Translations under genes and position numbers: made by a program
Part shown: piece by piece, positions 44,774-53,321 of the stretch
Position numbering within the stretch: the stretch's first letter is position 1
Layout: each line of letters begins with the position of its first letter
The notes under the pieces: model-generated
What the model was told of the DNA's origin: nothing
What the model saw: only the letters and a program-made list of their open reading frames with translations
Databases searched by the model: none
Assembly (NCBI GenBank): GCA_033852115.1
Contig: JAWSVE010000008.1
Span: 372,001-436,000, forward strand
Length of the DNA stretch: 64,000 nt
Direction of reading: 5' to 3'
DNA from: JAWSVE01 sp033852115
Lineage (GTDB): Bacteria; Pseudomonadota; Gammaproteobacteria; Pseudomonadales; Cellvibrionaceae

Positions 44774-45712
44774 ATGAAATATCGTAATGAACTACCGCAG
44801 CTGGGCGACAAAGTATTCTTAACCGACGGCGGGTTAGAAACGACGTTGGTCTTTCTTGAGAATATTGAGTTACCTTTGTTTGCCGCCTTCGACCAACTAT
44901 CAATTGATGAAGGGCGTGAAAGGCTGAATCGCTATTTTGAAGACTATATCGCTCTTGCGGCAAAGCATGATCGAGGTTTTGTCCTAGAGAGCGTCACCTG
45001 GCGAGCAAGCCAAGATTGGGGTGATCGCTTGGGCTACAACCCGATTGAGCTATCGGATATCAACCGCGAAGCGATTAACATGTTGGCGGCACTACGCGAC
45101 CAATATGAAACTCAAGAAACGCCACTCGTTATTAGTGGTTGCGTCGGCCCAAGAGGCGACGGATATGTTGCAGATAATCGCATGAGTGTCATTGAGGCGC
45201 GTGATTATCATGCACCACAGATTAATACGTTTGCGGACTCACCTGCTGACATGGTGTCGGCCATGACCATTAATTATGTGGAGGAAGCCATCGGTATAAC
45301 CTTGGCGGCAAAAAATGCCAACATACCCGTGGTTATATCGTTTACGACCGAAACGGATGGTCGTATTCCTTCTGGTGAAACTTTGCAGGACGCAATTACT
45401 CGTGTTGATCAGGAAACCAATAACGGCCCTGTCTACTACATGATTAATTGTGCGCACCCCGATCACTTTCGTGAACAACTTATACCGGGTGCGGCGTGGG
45501 CTAACCGAATACGTGCTATACGGGCCAACGCCAGCCGTAAAAGTCATGCGGAGTTAGATGAATCTGAAACGCTTGATCGTGGCAACCCTCACGAGTTTGG
45601 GCAGCTGTACCGTGAGTTGCGTGAAAGCTTTCCGCAGTTAACCGTATTAGGCGGTTGCTGCGGGACAGATAAAGAACATATTGAAAGTGTGCATCAGCAC
45701 TGCTGCGACTAG
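44774..45712 (+). CDS. Homocysteine S-methyltransferase family protein
   Basis: This 312-residue cytoplasmic enzyme has the Zn-dependent methyltransferase fold (MmuM/BHMT/MetH N-domain). The N-terminus F-L-T-D-G-G-L-E-T-T-L is the family start. The zinc ligands are Cys226 (M-I-N-C-A-H-P) and Cys295-Cys296 in G-G-C-C-G-T. It transfers a methyl group to homocysteine or a related thiol from a small donor such as S-methylmethionine or betaine; the donor cannot be told. AAAGGA precedes the ATG. Pairing with a lipid desaturase under one TetR operator is unusual. Confidence 0.9.
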   Translation: MKYRNELPQLGDKVFLTDGGLETTLVFLENIELPLFAAFDQLSIDEGRERLNRYFEDYIALAAKHDRGFVLESVTWRASQDWGDRLGYNPIELSDINREAINMLAALRDQYETQETPLVISGCVGPRGDGYVADNRMSVIEARDYHAPQINTFADSPADMVSAMTINYVEEAIGITLAAKNANIPVVISFTTETDGRIPSGETLQDAITRVDQETNNGPVYYMINCAHPDHFREQLIPGAAWANRIRAIRANASRKSHAELDESETLDRGNPHEFGQLYRELRESFPQLTVLGGCCGTDKEHIESVHQHCCD

Positions 45713-45743
45713 GGTTTTACTCGGCATTGTTTCGTATGTGGTA

Positions 45744-45775
45744 AAGCCTGCTAGACAAGGACGCTAGCAGGCCTT
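45744..45775. terminator. Hairpin between two convergent genes
   Basis: GCCTGCTAG (45746-45754) pairs with CTAGCAGGC (45764-45772) around a nine-base loop, between the methyltransferase gene and the convergent outer-membrane protein gene. No long T run follows on either strand, so it may be a weak terminator. Confidence 0.5.
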
Positions 45776-45783
45776 ATCTCTCG

Positions 45784-46923
45784 CTAAAAATGATCCAGCA
45801 AGACGGTTAGGGTGATATTGTTTCTTGCACGTTCGCCCTCAAACCCTTGATAGCGCTGAACCTCAAACTGATACCTGTAACCGCGTTTAGGGAGCCAGGC
45901 TAGCCCCAACTTTATGGTGGCATTATGCGGGTCGTCGATGACATCGTTCATATTGTTTTTAAACTCATAGTCGTACATCAACTCAATAAAGGGGTTCCAC
46001 TGGTTCTGTTCGCCGCGGACCCACGATAAATGTGCCCCTGTACGTAGAAAGCCTAAGCGCTCGGTGGCACCAAATGGTTCTACAACCGGTTGATCGAGGC
46101 TGTTGATTTGATCTTCGTAGTCATTTTGAAGGTAATAAATACCGCTTCGCCATCGTAACCGAGTATTGTCGATAAAAAAGTTATCTAAACTAAACCGGCC
46201 AATAATATCGCCATTAAAATACGTGCGTGTATAGTCTACGGGTTGCGTGACAAGAATAGGGCCGCTCATCGAAGGCCGGTAGCTTTCGCTATCGCCTTGC
46301 CACTTCGCGCGCTCTAATTTGAGAGAATAAGCCCAAGTGCTTCCTAGCACCTCGCCGAATTGGACGCGCGCTCCAATGTTATCGCCAACACGTTCGCCGT
46401 CGACGAATAAAATGTCCGCACGATTTTTGTCGTAAAAACCATGCAGTGCAAAGTATCCCGCTCGGTGACTGAAAATATTTGCTTGCCACACCAATCCAAT
46501 ATCAAGGTGATCGCTGGTGACATCGAGATCGTCACCGTCCCTTACTGCACGACGCACCATACCCTCTAACGCGGTATGCCGACCAAATTGTGGTGTAATC
46601 GCTGTCATTGTACCGAGTTGTGCAACAATACCGTCAAAATCGGATTCGTATGTGAATGGCGCAGGTGTGCCAGGAAGCGCGCTTTGTTGAGCAAGGTGGA
46701 TGCGTTGCTGCTGTTTGCTAATCCGATAGGTTGCGGTGCGATTGGCCAGCTCGCCCAAGTCGCTGAAGTTTGCCAGGGAACGTCTCAGCCCGTGTGCGCC
46801 GAGTTGTCCGTACCATTGTCCATAAGTGAGGTCACTTTCTGATGGGGTTGTGCAAAAAGCACTATGAGAAAACAGTGCGAGACAAAAGGATGACGCTATG
46901 CCTAAAGATGCCTTTATTATCAT
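45784..46923 (-). CDS. Unrecognised outer-membrane beta-barrel protein
   Basis: This is a 379-residue exported protein with a signal peptide (S-L-G-I-A-S-S-F-C-L-A-L-F, cleavage near F-C-T). The mature part is rich in alternating polar/aromatic strands (for example, Y-S-L-K-L-E-R-A-K-W, F-I-E-L-M-Y-D-Y-E-F, Y-R-Y-Q-F-E-V-Q-R-Y) and ends L-L-D-H-F, with the C-terminal Phe expected of BAM-inserted barrels. The spacing suggests about a dozen strands. Residues about 70-90 are Gln-rich (K-Q-Q-Q-R-I-H-L-A-Q-Q). I do not recognise a family. It stands alone between convergent and divergent genes; about 235 bases upstream show nothing else. Confidence 0.6.
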   Translation of the reverse strand: MIIKASLGIASSFCLALFSHSAFCTTPSESDLTYGQWYGQLGAHGLRRSLANFSDLGELANRTATYRISKQQQRIHLAQQSALPGTPAPFTYESDFDGIVAQLGTMTAITPQFGRHTALEGMVRRAVRDGDDLDVTSDHLDIGLVWQANIFSHRAGYFALHGFYDKNRADILFVDGERVGDNIGARVQFGEVLGSTWAYSLKLERAKWQGDSESYRPSMSGPILVTQPVDYTRTYFNGDIIGRFSLDNFFIDNTRLRWRSGIYYLQNDYEDQINSLDQPVVEPFGATERLGFLRTGAHLSWVRGEQNQWNPFIELMYDYEFKNNMNDVIDDPHNATIKLGLAWLPKRGYRYQFEVQRYQGFEGERARNNITLTVLLDHF

Positions 46924-47159
46924 GGTTGTAAGCTCTAAATTTCACGCTAGTAGTCAGTGTACTAAATCGAAGAGTTAATCGACGATTGTTGCATGTTATA
47001 CAGTTCAGTTATAGAGACTCTTTAAGCGAAATCCAAGCGCTAAGGGCTTAATTTGAGGTTAGGTTTTTTAAATTGACAGGATTGCCGCTGGTCGAATAAA
47101 GCGTAACGTTACACGGGCAATGTGCAGTGAGCTGACTAAACATAAAGAGAGGTTTGACG

Positions 47160-48266
47160 TTAGGATGGTTTACCGGCGGCGTATTGAATATACGCTGTGG
47201 TTCTATTGCGACCCTGGTTTTTTGACTGATAGAGTGCTTTGTCGGCATTAATTAAAAGATCGTCAGCCGTGGCTATGTCAGGTGTCATGTGGGCGAGGCC
47301 AATACTGCACGTAACATGGTCGATATTCGGTGATCGCTCCAGGCTCATATCCTCAACGCTCTCACGGATTTTGTGTAACACCGGTAAAGCATCCTGCTGA
47401 TCCATTTCGGGAAATATAACACAAAACTCGTCTCCACCCAGACGAGCGACGATATCGGAATGTCTAACGCAACGTTTTAGAGATTCGGCAATCTTGATGA
47501 TGACTTGATCCCCAGCGTTATGGCCCAGAGTATCATTGACGACTTTAAAAAAATCGATGTCAATCATCGCGATGGTGAGGCTGTGATGGTAGCGTGTGGC
47601 ACGAGAGAATTCTTCATTTAAACGTTTGGCAAATTTACGACGATTGTAAAGGCCTGTCAGCGGGTCTTCCGATGCCTGTTTTTCAAGCTGGTGTCTGGCT
47701 TGTTGTAATTGGTTAAGAGTTTTTTGGTCCTCTTTTCGTAATTCCAATAGCTCTAGTTTTGCTTTTCCCATTTCTCCAATAATTTGAGCCAAGTTAACTA
47801 AAAAAGCCATAATTTTTTTTATATCTTGCTCGCGGAAGGTGGGTACCTTTTGCAGTGCGTCGACATACGGAATTAAATCAAAACCCAGTTCTTTGCCCTG
47901 TTTAATAAAACGATTTTGATCTGGTGGTTCAAAAAAGAATTGGCCGGTAAAAAAATTGGCAACATGTTCACCATCGATAATGACAGGGACCGCCACATCG
48001 ACCAAGCCATTTTTACAACAGTACACATTGTATTGCTGGCCTTCAGATAATTGCTCTGCGAGAACGGTATCGCTTTCGGTGCAGCGTTTGGATGACACAG
48101 GATGAACGCGATGAAACTGAGTGCAAATGTCCTGCCAGCCAGATTTAACATGAACATTGCCCTCAAGGTCGAGCAATGCCGTTACGACTCCATTGGTCTG
48201 TGTATAGCTCTCGCATAACTTGGTTAAGCGTGGAATATCAAAAATATCTGTGAAGGCATAGTTCAT
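47160..48266 (-). CDS. PocR-domain diguanylate cyclase (GGDEF)
   Basis: This cytoplasmic enzyme of about 368 residues makes c-di-GMP. Residues about 1-165 are a PocR sensory domain (I-F-D-I-P-R-L-T-K-L-C, F-H-R-V-H-P-V-S-S-K-R-C, N-F-F-T-G-Q-F-F-F). PocR domains bind small hydrocarbon-like ligands or use a Cys-rich pocket. A coiled coil at about 170-198 joins it to the GGDEF domain, which has an intact R-L-G-G-D-E-F active site and an RHSD inhibitory I-site five residues upstream, so it should be active and product-inhibited. The ATG at 48266 is taken rather than a TTG at 48287. A long imperfect hairpin lies upstream. Confidence 0.9.
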   Translation of the reverse strand: MNYAFTDIFDIPRLTKLCESYTQTNGVVTALLDLEGNVHVKSGWQDICTQFHRVHPVSSKRCTESDTVLAEQLSEGQQYNVYCCKNGLVDVAVPVIIDGEHVANFFTGQFFFEPPDQNRFIKQGKELGFDLIPYVDALQKVPTFREQDIKKIMAFLVNLAQIIGEMGKAKLELLELRKEDQKTLNQLQQARHQLEKQASEDPLTGLYNRRKFAKRLNEEFSRATRYHHSLTIAMIDIDFFKVVNDTLGHNAGDQVIIKIAESLKRCVRHSDIVARLGGDEFCVIFPEMDQQDALPVLHKIRESVEDMSLERSPNIDHVTCSIGLAHMTPDIATADDLLINADKALYQSKNQGRNRTTAYIQYAAGKPS

Positions 48267-48348
48267 CGGGCAACCGTTCGTAGCCAACGGGCAAGAGGCC
48301 GAAACATAGCGGCACTATAATAATCCTTGCTTCATTTAGGGGTGCTGT

Positions 48349-48404
48349 CAAGGCAGGCCCTCTATCAAGGTTCTATAACGCAGTGTCCTTGCTAGAGGCC
48401 TTGG
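48349..48404. repeat. Long imperfect hairpin upstream of the diguanylate cyclase gene
   Basis: TCTATCAAGG with its preceding GGCC pairs with CCTTGCTAGAGGCC around a 16-base loop, and flanking bases extend the pairing (CAAGG on the left, TTGG on the right). It lies 82 bases before the cyclase start codon, in the presumed leader. I tested it against the c-di-GMP-I consensus and found no match. Confidence 0.35.
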
Positions 48405-48531
48405 CTATAAAGGCGCTAGGAGCGTCATCTCGGTGCCCAATATCGACTATATAACACGATCTATGCATGCGAATGGCATGGGTAGGCTTAAAGGACATCT
48501 CCGGAGTCACCAGCGAATATGCTTGTTTTCA

Positions 48532-49419
48532 CTAAGCCTGTTCTACGCCATATACCTGCGCTAGTTGTTCAATCAAACCCGCCTGAACGGGTGCCGTTGC
48601 ATCATTAATGGCGGCTACACCCATATCGTCACCAACTTGCGTGCGGATTGGTCGAGGGCCTTCCATCTCGATCAAATCACAAATTCGATCGGCAACATTT
48701 TGTGCATCGTTGTCAGCATTACCTTGTTCAAATAAGTCTGTGAACATGCCGAGTAATTTTTCTCGACCATTTGCGTGTGGTCCATATTGTTCAATCGTGC
48801 TATCAATGGAAGGGCTAGGAGGGTTATTCACTAGTTCTGTTGCATGTCCGCTGGGTTCGACTAAAACAGATTGAATATTAAAGGGAGCTAGTTCGTAATT
48901 GAGGCTTTCTGAGTAGGCTTCCATGGCCCATTTCGACGCGCAATAAATGCCGAAGTAAGGTATAGCCAGTCGACCAGCAGCAGAGCTAATATTAATGATA
49001 AGCCCGGATTTATTATTTCTCATACTCGGTAATACGGCTTGGCTCGTGGCGGCTAGGCCAAACATATTGACATCAAACAGTTCTTTGGTCTGTTCAATTG
49101 AAAATGCTTCGGTGACCCCAACTGGCATAATACCCGCGTTGTTTACCAACACGTCGATGGGTCCGTTTTCTTCAATAGTGGTTACTGCACTGGTAATACT
49201 GGTTTTTGACGTTACATCGAGTTCAACCACGCCGAGGTTAACGTTTGATTGTGTGGCCCACTGTTTCAAACGTTGAGCTCGCTCAGCATTGCGACCTTTC
49301 ACATCACGCATGGTGGCGTAAACTGTGTGACCTTTTGTGGCGAGTAACTTAGCCGTTAACTCGCCGATGCCCCGGCTCGCACCGGTTACGATAACGGATT
49401 TTGGGTGTGACGTTTTCAT
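48532..49419 (-). CDS. Short-chain dehydrogenase/reductase (SDR)
   Basis: This is a 295-residue NAD(P)-dependent oxidoreductase with a Rossmann fold. The cofactor motif is T-G-A-S-R-G-I-G near residues 12-19; N-N-A-G at about 92-95 stabilises the sheet. The catalytic Ser lies in N-I-S-S-A-A-G-R, and Tyr/Lys in Y-C-A-S-K about 15 residues later. The Arg in the second beta-strand region suggests NADPH. The length is slightly above the 250-residue classical size. It starts 12 bases after the TetR gene and is therefore probably co-transcribed with and regulated by it. The substrate is unknown. Confidence 0.9.
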   Translation of the reverse strand: MKTSHPKSVIVTGASRGIGELTAKLLATKGHTVYATMRDVKGRNAERAQRLKQWATQSNVNLGVVELDVTSKTSITSAVTTIEENGPIDVLVNNAGIMPVGVTEAFSIEQTKELFDVNMFGLAATSQAVLPSMRNNKSGLIINISSAAGRLAIPYFGIYCASKWAMEAYSESLNYELAPFNIQSVLVEPSGHATELVNNPPSPSIDSTIEQYGPHANGREKLLGMFTDLFEQGNADNDAQNVADRICDLIEMEGPRPIRTQVGDDMGVAAINDATAPVQAGLIEQLAQVYGVEQA

Positions 49420-49431
49420 ATGCGGTTCCTG

Positions 49432-50034
49432 TTATTTAGATGAGGGCGTGAATACAGATTTAATAAAGAGGGTGAGTGGTGTTTTATCCCCAGTTGCTTT
49501 CATGCGAGTCAAAGCGCCGCTCCATGCGTTAAGTAGCCAATCTGCGGCTTCTTTGGGTTTTAGGTGGGCAAGCCCAATGTCCGCTAGGTCGGCTTCGCCA
49601 AGGCAGTTGGCAAGCGCTGTCGATAGCGCCTGCCAATTACTATTGAGTTCGTTTTGAAACGCGGGGTATTCATCAGCAAGTTCCGTAGTCAAATTACACA
49701 TGAGGCAACCTTCAGCGTATTCTCTCTGCTCCATTTGCTTTAATGCGTTAGAGAAAAACGTTTTCAATCGTTTTAAAGGCGCTTGTTTCCCATTTGTTAG
49801 AACCGCTTTCGCGAACGCTACTTGCTGATCGGAGTAGCGACGCGCGACAGCAACTCCGAAAGATTCCTTATTATCGAAGTAGTGATAAAACGACCCTTTC
49901 GCGACCCCTGCATGTTTCAGTACATCGTTAATGCCGGTTTCTGCGAAGCTGTGTTGCCGAAACAATTGCTCACCGACGTCGAGTAGCTTGTCGCGAGCGG
50001 CATCGTATGCGTCTTGATTGCGTGTTCTAGCCAT
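49432..50034 (-). CDS. TetR/AcrR-family regulator of the SDR operon
   Basis: This is a 200-residue repressor. Helix-turn-helix residues about 12-55 read L-L-D-V-G-E-Q-L-F-R-Q-H-S-F-A-E-T-G-I, then A-K-G-S-F-Y-H-Y-F, in the NemR/AcuR style. The C-terminal part contains G-C-L-M-C-N-L-T-T-E, with two Cys residues close together, as in redox-sensing NemR-like proteins; electrophile sensing is thus conceivable. The ATG is preceded by AGGAG. The operator-like palindrome AGACCGGTCT lies immediately upstream. The SDR gene follows after 12 bases, consistent with an electrophile-detoxification operon. Confidence 0.9.
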   Translation of the reverse strand: MARTRNQDAYDAARDKLLDVGEQLFRQHSFAETGINDVLKHAGVAKGSFYHYFDNKESFGVAVARRYSDQQVAFAKAVLTNGKQAPLKRLKTFFSNALKQMEQREYAEGCLMCNLTTELADEYPAFQNELNSNWQALSTALANCLGEADLADIGLAHLKPKEAADWLLNAWSGALTRMKATGDKTPLTLFIKSVFTPSSK

Positions 50035-50056
50035 GGATATCTCCTTGTTAGTATTT

Positions 50057-50076
50057 ATAATAGACCGGTCTGTTAT
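50057..50076. promoter_or_regulatory. NemR-like operator palindrome
   Basis: The core AGACCGGTCT (50062-50071) is a perfect dyad, extended by ATAAT and GTTAT to 20 bp with one mismatched pair. It sits 23 bases before the start codon of the TetR gene. NemR of E. coli recognises a TAGACC/GGTCTA dyad (with a longer centre), so this supports autoregulation. Confidence 0.7.
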
Positions 50077-50174
50077 TAATGATCAATAACGATTTTGTAA
50101 TGTGTAAGTATTATGTGATTTTTGGGAGAACCCCTCTTGTCCAGAGGCGCAGATATTGTTCTATATACCCCATT

Positions 50175-50358
50175 ACAAGCCGTCGAGTAACGCAGCAAGC
50201 AAGGGATAAACGCTGAGGCCTGTTTGAGCGAAGCGAGTTGCCGAAGCTTCCCTTGCTTGTGAGTAACGCAGAGAAGCCGAAGGCCGGCTTGTTGGGTGGG
50301 CTTTTCTTGGTTACTTCTTTTGACCAAACAAAAGAAGTAACTCGCCGAAAGGCGAAAC
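50175..50358 (-). repeat. Dispersed structured repeat, copy A
   Basis: This copy is in minus orientation. The conserved ends are CGTCGAGTAACG and GAGTAACGCAGAGAAGCCG. Stem 1 is CAAGCAAGGGA (50196-50206) pairing with TCCCTTGCTTG (50249-50259); the inner TTGAGCGAAGCGAGTT is shared with other copies. Stem 2 is TTACTTCTTTT (50311-50321) with AAAAGAAGTAA (50330-50340). A short CGCC-GAAA-GGCG hairpin follows. Open frames inside it are not genes. Confidence 0.85.
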
Positions 50359-50475
50359 TTTTAAATAATCCATATATTCTCGCGTCGAGAAAAAGACAGA
50401 TAAATCAACACCATTTAAAAAAACGAGGGGAGCAACTGGGACCATGGCGATAGCCCAGCTCCCCTCCAAGAAATA

Positions 50476-51030
50476 TCACGCGCCATGCACGCTTGCATCA
50501 AACTGAGTGACTTTGGGAAAATCGTGTTCAGGATTAGCTATATGTCGAATGTAATTCAGGCTGGTATAGATGCCGACAACGCCAACGACTTCTAACAGTG
50601 CTTTCTCACTAAAGCCTTGCTCTCGGATAGCGATCAACGTTTGTTGTGAAACGCGACCTCTATTTCTAACTAGCTCGTTGGTGTAGTTGAGGAGCGATTG
50701 ATCGCGAGCGCTTTGCGCACGAGCTGACATAGCGTCGATTAAATCGTTTTCCGTAAGCCCGTACATTTTGCCTACTTGCATATGAACATTGACGCAATAA
50801 TCACAGTGATTCAACGCCGACGTCAGCATGGCAACTAATTCAATTTCTCCCTTAGTAAGTTCCATGTCATTTGACAGCTCTTTGTTGTATGCAAGTATGC
50901 CTTTGAGTGTGTTGGGAGCATTGGCTGTTACTTTACACAGGTTTATTGCGTTACCAAACTGCGATTTAGCTTCATTTAGCGCGGCGAGCGCTTCGCCTGT
51001 CGCAACTTCTGGGTGGACTGGATTAAACAT
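50476..51030 (-). CDS. AhpD-like carboxymuconolactone decarboxylase family protein
   Basis: This is a protein of about 184 residues. The motif H-C-D-Y-C-V-N-V-H near residues 75-83 carries the redox Cys-x-x-Cys and the His of the AhpD/peroxidase-related group, whose members reduce peroxides or act as thiol reductants. The ATG at 51030 is preferred because GGAG lies eight bases upstream; the GTG at 51039 overlaps that site. It is divergent from an HxlR-type regulator, with a short dyad between them, a common layout for redox-responsive detoxification genes. No other partner is adjacent. Confidence 0.85.
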   Translation of the reverse strand: MFNPVHPEVATGEALAALNEAKSQFGNAINLCKVTANAPNTLKGILAYNKELSNDMELTKGEIELVAMLTSALNHCDYCVNVHMQVGKMYGLTENDLIDAMSARAQSARDQSLLNYTNELVRNRGRVSQQTLIAIREQGFSEKALLEVVGVVGIYTSLNYIRHIANPEHDFPKVTQFDASVHGA

Positions 51031-51110
51031 TCGGATCACTCCATTTGTGGTAAGTGGGTAGAGCCGTTGATACTATGTGAGCGATTACCAAAAATATAGT
51101 ACGCACCTTT

Positions 51111-51134
51111 TAGTAACTATAAGATAGTAACCAT
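51111..51134. promoter_or_regulatory. HxlR operator candidate
   Basis: ACTAT and ATAGT (51116-51120 and 51124-51128) form a dyad around AAG, and TAGTAAC occurs twice, 12 bases apart. It sits in the divergent promoter region between the AhpD-like gene and the HxlR gene, where an HxlR/YodB-type regulator would be expected to bind. Confidence 0.45.
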
Positions 51135-51151
51135 AAAATTCTGGAGCCTGC

Positions 51152-51541
51152 ATGTATCAACTGCCAAAAGACCACGCTAAAGCTGAGCCGAATGTGTTTA
51201 ATGCAAAATGCCCTGCACGGGGACTACTCTCTTTTCTTGCCGGTAAATGGCATCTTCTGGTCATTGATGCGCTGGCCAAAAAGCGCTGGAGAAATGGTGA
51301 GCTACTGCGAAAAATTGACGGCATCTCGCAGAAAATGCTTACCCAAACGTTGCGTGAACTAGAGGATATGAACTTGGTACTTCGGGTGGACATGGGAACT
51401 GTTCCACCGCATGTTGAGTATGAACTAACAGCACTGGGGCAAGATCTACGAAAAAAGATTTGTTCGTTAGATCGTTGGATAGAGAACAATATGTTTGAAC
51501 TCATAAAGAACAATGCCTCTGTTCCCCTGGATTACATCTAG
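51152..51541 (+). CDS. HxlR-family transcriptional regulator
   Basis: This is a 129-residue winged-helix protein. The core C-P-A-R-G-L-L-S-F-L-A-G-K-W-H-L-L-V-I-D-A-L, then I-S-Q-K-M-L-T-Q-T-L-R-E-L-E, then Y-E-L-T-A-L-G, is the HxlR signature. The N-terminal Cys (about residue 21, in K-C-P-A) is at the place used by thiol-sensing members such as YodB/HypR to detect quinones or aldehydes. GGAG lies about seven bases before the ATG. Divergence from an AhpD-like gene suggests it senses electrophiles and controls that gene. Confidence 0.88.
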   Translation: MYQLPKDHAKAEPNVFNAKCPARGLLSFLAGKWHLLVIDALAKKRWRNGELLRKIDGISQKMLTQTLRELEDMNLVLRVDMGTVPPHVEYELTALGQDLRKKICSLDRWIENNMFELIKNNASVPLDYI

Positions 51542-51738
51542 CATGAACTCGCATCATGTTTAACAACAAAGCGAATACGCTTGTCATATTCGATGAGTTA
51601 TAGTCGCCTAGCGTACTAAAACCCATAACCTTCTTTACATAAGAAACGCTAGATATATTGGCATTTTCCGGTCATTCTTAGCGTGCATCGCCATTCGCTT
51701 TCCTAGTTCGTACCAAATGATTGTGGGGCATACTTAAA

Positions 51739-53316
51739 ATGAATAATAAAAAAATACTTCGGCCGCTAACGATTTTTGTCTCTTCTGCAATGAGTTTTTT
51801 ACTGTCTATTGTAGTCAATGGGCAAACGGCGGTAGCGCTTCCCCATGTGTCGCCTCCATTAGTAGTGACCGAAACATCTAGACCGTACCTTGATGCGAGT
51901 GAATATTTGCGGTCGGTAGATTATGTTGAGGAAGAATTTTTTCTATCCGGAATGGCAAACGTGTATGACTGGGCGGGGGAGGGGCAGCAAGTCAAAGTTG
52001 TTGCTGGCCCAACGGATTACACCACCAGAATTTTAGTCCGTCGTCCGAAAGACCCGAGCCGTTTCAGTGGCAACGTAGAAGTCCTGATATTGAATGCAAG
52101 CGGCGGCGTGGATTTAGGTGGGCCGATTGATGTTGAGCGAATGGTTGCGCAGGGGGATGCATGGGTGGGCATTACCAGCAAAGCGATCAGCGCGCGTGCC
52201 TTACAAACCTTCGATAGCGAGCGTTACTCGTCGCTAAACTGGAACACCCCATTCGAACTGTCAGACCGATGCGATAAACCTTCCATTATTCCGACCTACA
52301 TGACAGGCGATGGCTTCATGTATCGAACCATGGATGCGATTGGCCTCGTGCCAGCATCGTCGTTTACTGAGACGGAAGATGGCCTCATTTGGGATATGCT
52401 GGCCCAGTTGGCACTCTTATTAAAAAGTGAATCGCGCACAAAAATTTTGCCCGATTTTCAAGAGCCAACACTCTATATGGTTGGGTTATCGCAATCCTCA
52501 ATCTATCTTCGAACCTGGCTTGTCGCGTTTCATGATCAGTACCGTACACCAAAGGGTGAACCACTTTATGACGGCTATCTTGGTGTGATTGGCCCGGCGT
52601 TAGTTCGTTTGAATCAATGCTCCGATGACGTGGCGCTCGAAGATCCTCGCCAATTAATCAATACATTGGAAGTCCCATTTATTTCACTTTATTCCGAAGG
52701 CGAAATGTGGCTGGGGATGCACACCCGTCAACCGGATGCATTCAGTGAAACCGGCGGCCGTGTAACCTACGAAGTAACGGGCGGGTCGCATATACCTGGA
52801 GAAATACCTGGCAAAGACGTGATTCGTCTCGGTCAAGAAACAACGGGTGAGGCTATAGATGCGGGCGCGGTTATGCGTTGGGTGACAAACTGGATGCGTG
52901 ACGGCGACGAACCCAACGACCTCATCTGGACACCACTCCTGCGTGGTGCCTACCACAACCTACAACGCTGGGTACGGGAAGACATTCGCCCGCCAACCGT
53001 CGAAGGTATTCAATACAGCGCAACGTTTGAAATCGAACGCGACGAAAACGGCAACGCCAAAGGCGGCATACAAATGCCTTACATCAGCGTACCTACCGCC
53101 GCCCACCGAGGTTATTTGAGCGCTGGCGGACTAGGCGGCATCATGGGCGCAAAAGCGCCGTTCTCTGAAGCAACACTCAAGGCACTTTATCACGACCAAA
53201 AAATGTATAGTGAACAATTTAACGCCGCGACCGACAAGCTGCTTAAAGGACAATGGATTTCAGAAGACGACGCCGAACTAATGAAGCAAAGCATATCTGA
53301 ACGTGAGGTGGATTAA
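51739..53316 (+). CDS. Secreted alpha/beta-hydrolase domain protein
   Basis: This exported protein of about 525 residues has a signal peptide (F-V-S-S-A-M-S-F-L-L-S-I-V-V, cleavage near N-G-Q). The nucleophile segment V-G-L-S-Q-S-S-I-Y-L-R-T-W is close to the G-x-S-x-S form of the alpha/beta-hydrolase-domain family (PF20091 type). The ends H-R-G-Y and G-G-x-G-G-I-M-G are also found there. The ATG at 51739 is used rather than TTG 51721. The substrate is unknown. The next feature after its stop codon is a half copy of the dispersed repeat, starting five bases later. Confidence 0.8.
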   Translation: MNNKKILRPLTIFVSSAMSFLLSIVVNGQTAVALPHVSPPLVVTETSRPYLDASEYLRSVDYVEEEFFLSGMANVYDWAGEGQQVKVVAGPTDYTTRILVRRPKDPSRFSGNVEVLILNASGGVDLGGPIDVERMVAQGDAWVGITSKAISARALQTFDSERYSSLNWNTPFELSDRCDKPSIIPTYMTGDGFMYRTMDAIGLVPASSFTETEDGLIWDMLAQLALLLKSESRTKILPDFQEPTLYMVGLSQSSIYLRTWLVAFHDQYRTPKGEPLYDGYLGVIGPALVRLNQCSDDVALEDPRQLINTLEVPFISLYSEGEMWLGMHTRQPDAFSETGGRVTYEVTGGSHIPGEIPGKDVIRLGQETTGEAIDAGAVMRWVTNWMRDGDEPNDLIWTPLLRGAYHNLQRWVREDIRPPTVEGIQYSATFEIERDENGNAKGGIQMPYISVPTAAHRGYLSAGGLGGIMGAKAPFSEATLKALYHDQKMYSEQFNAATDKLLKGQWISEDDAELMKQSISEREVD

Positions 53317-53321
53317 CTCCA

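Noticed and set aside
48349..48404. Second c-di-GMP riboswitch
   Set aside because: The hairpin lacks the ACGCAAA and tetraloop/receptor elements that are clear at 54961-55052.
50076..50327. Open frame on the minus strand before the TetR gene region
   Set aside because: It lies mostly inside repeat copy A; the same peptide motif (G-L-R-L-L-C-V-T-H) reappears in other copies in varying frames, which shows it is a shadow of the repeat.
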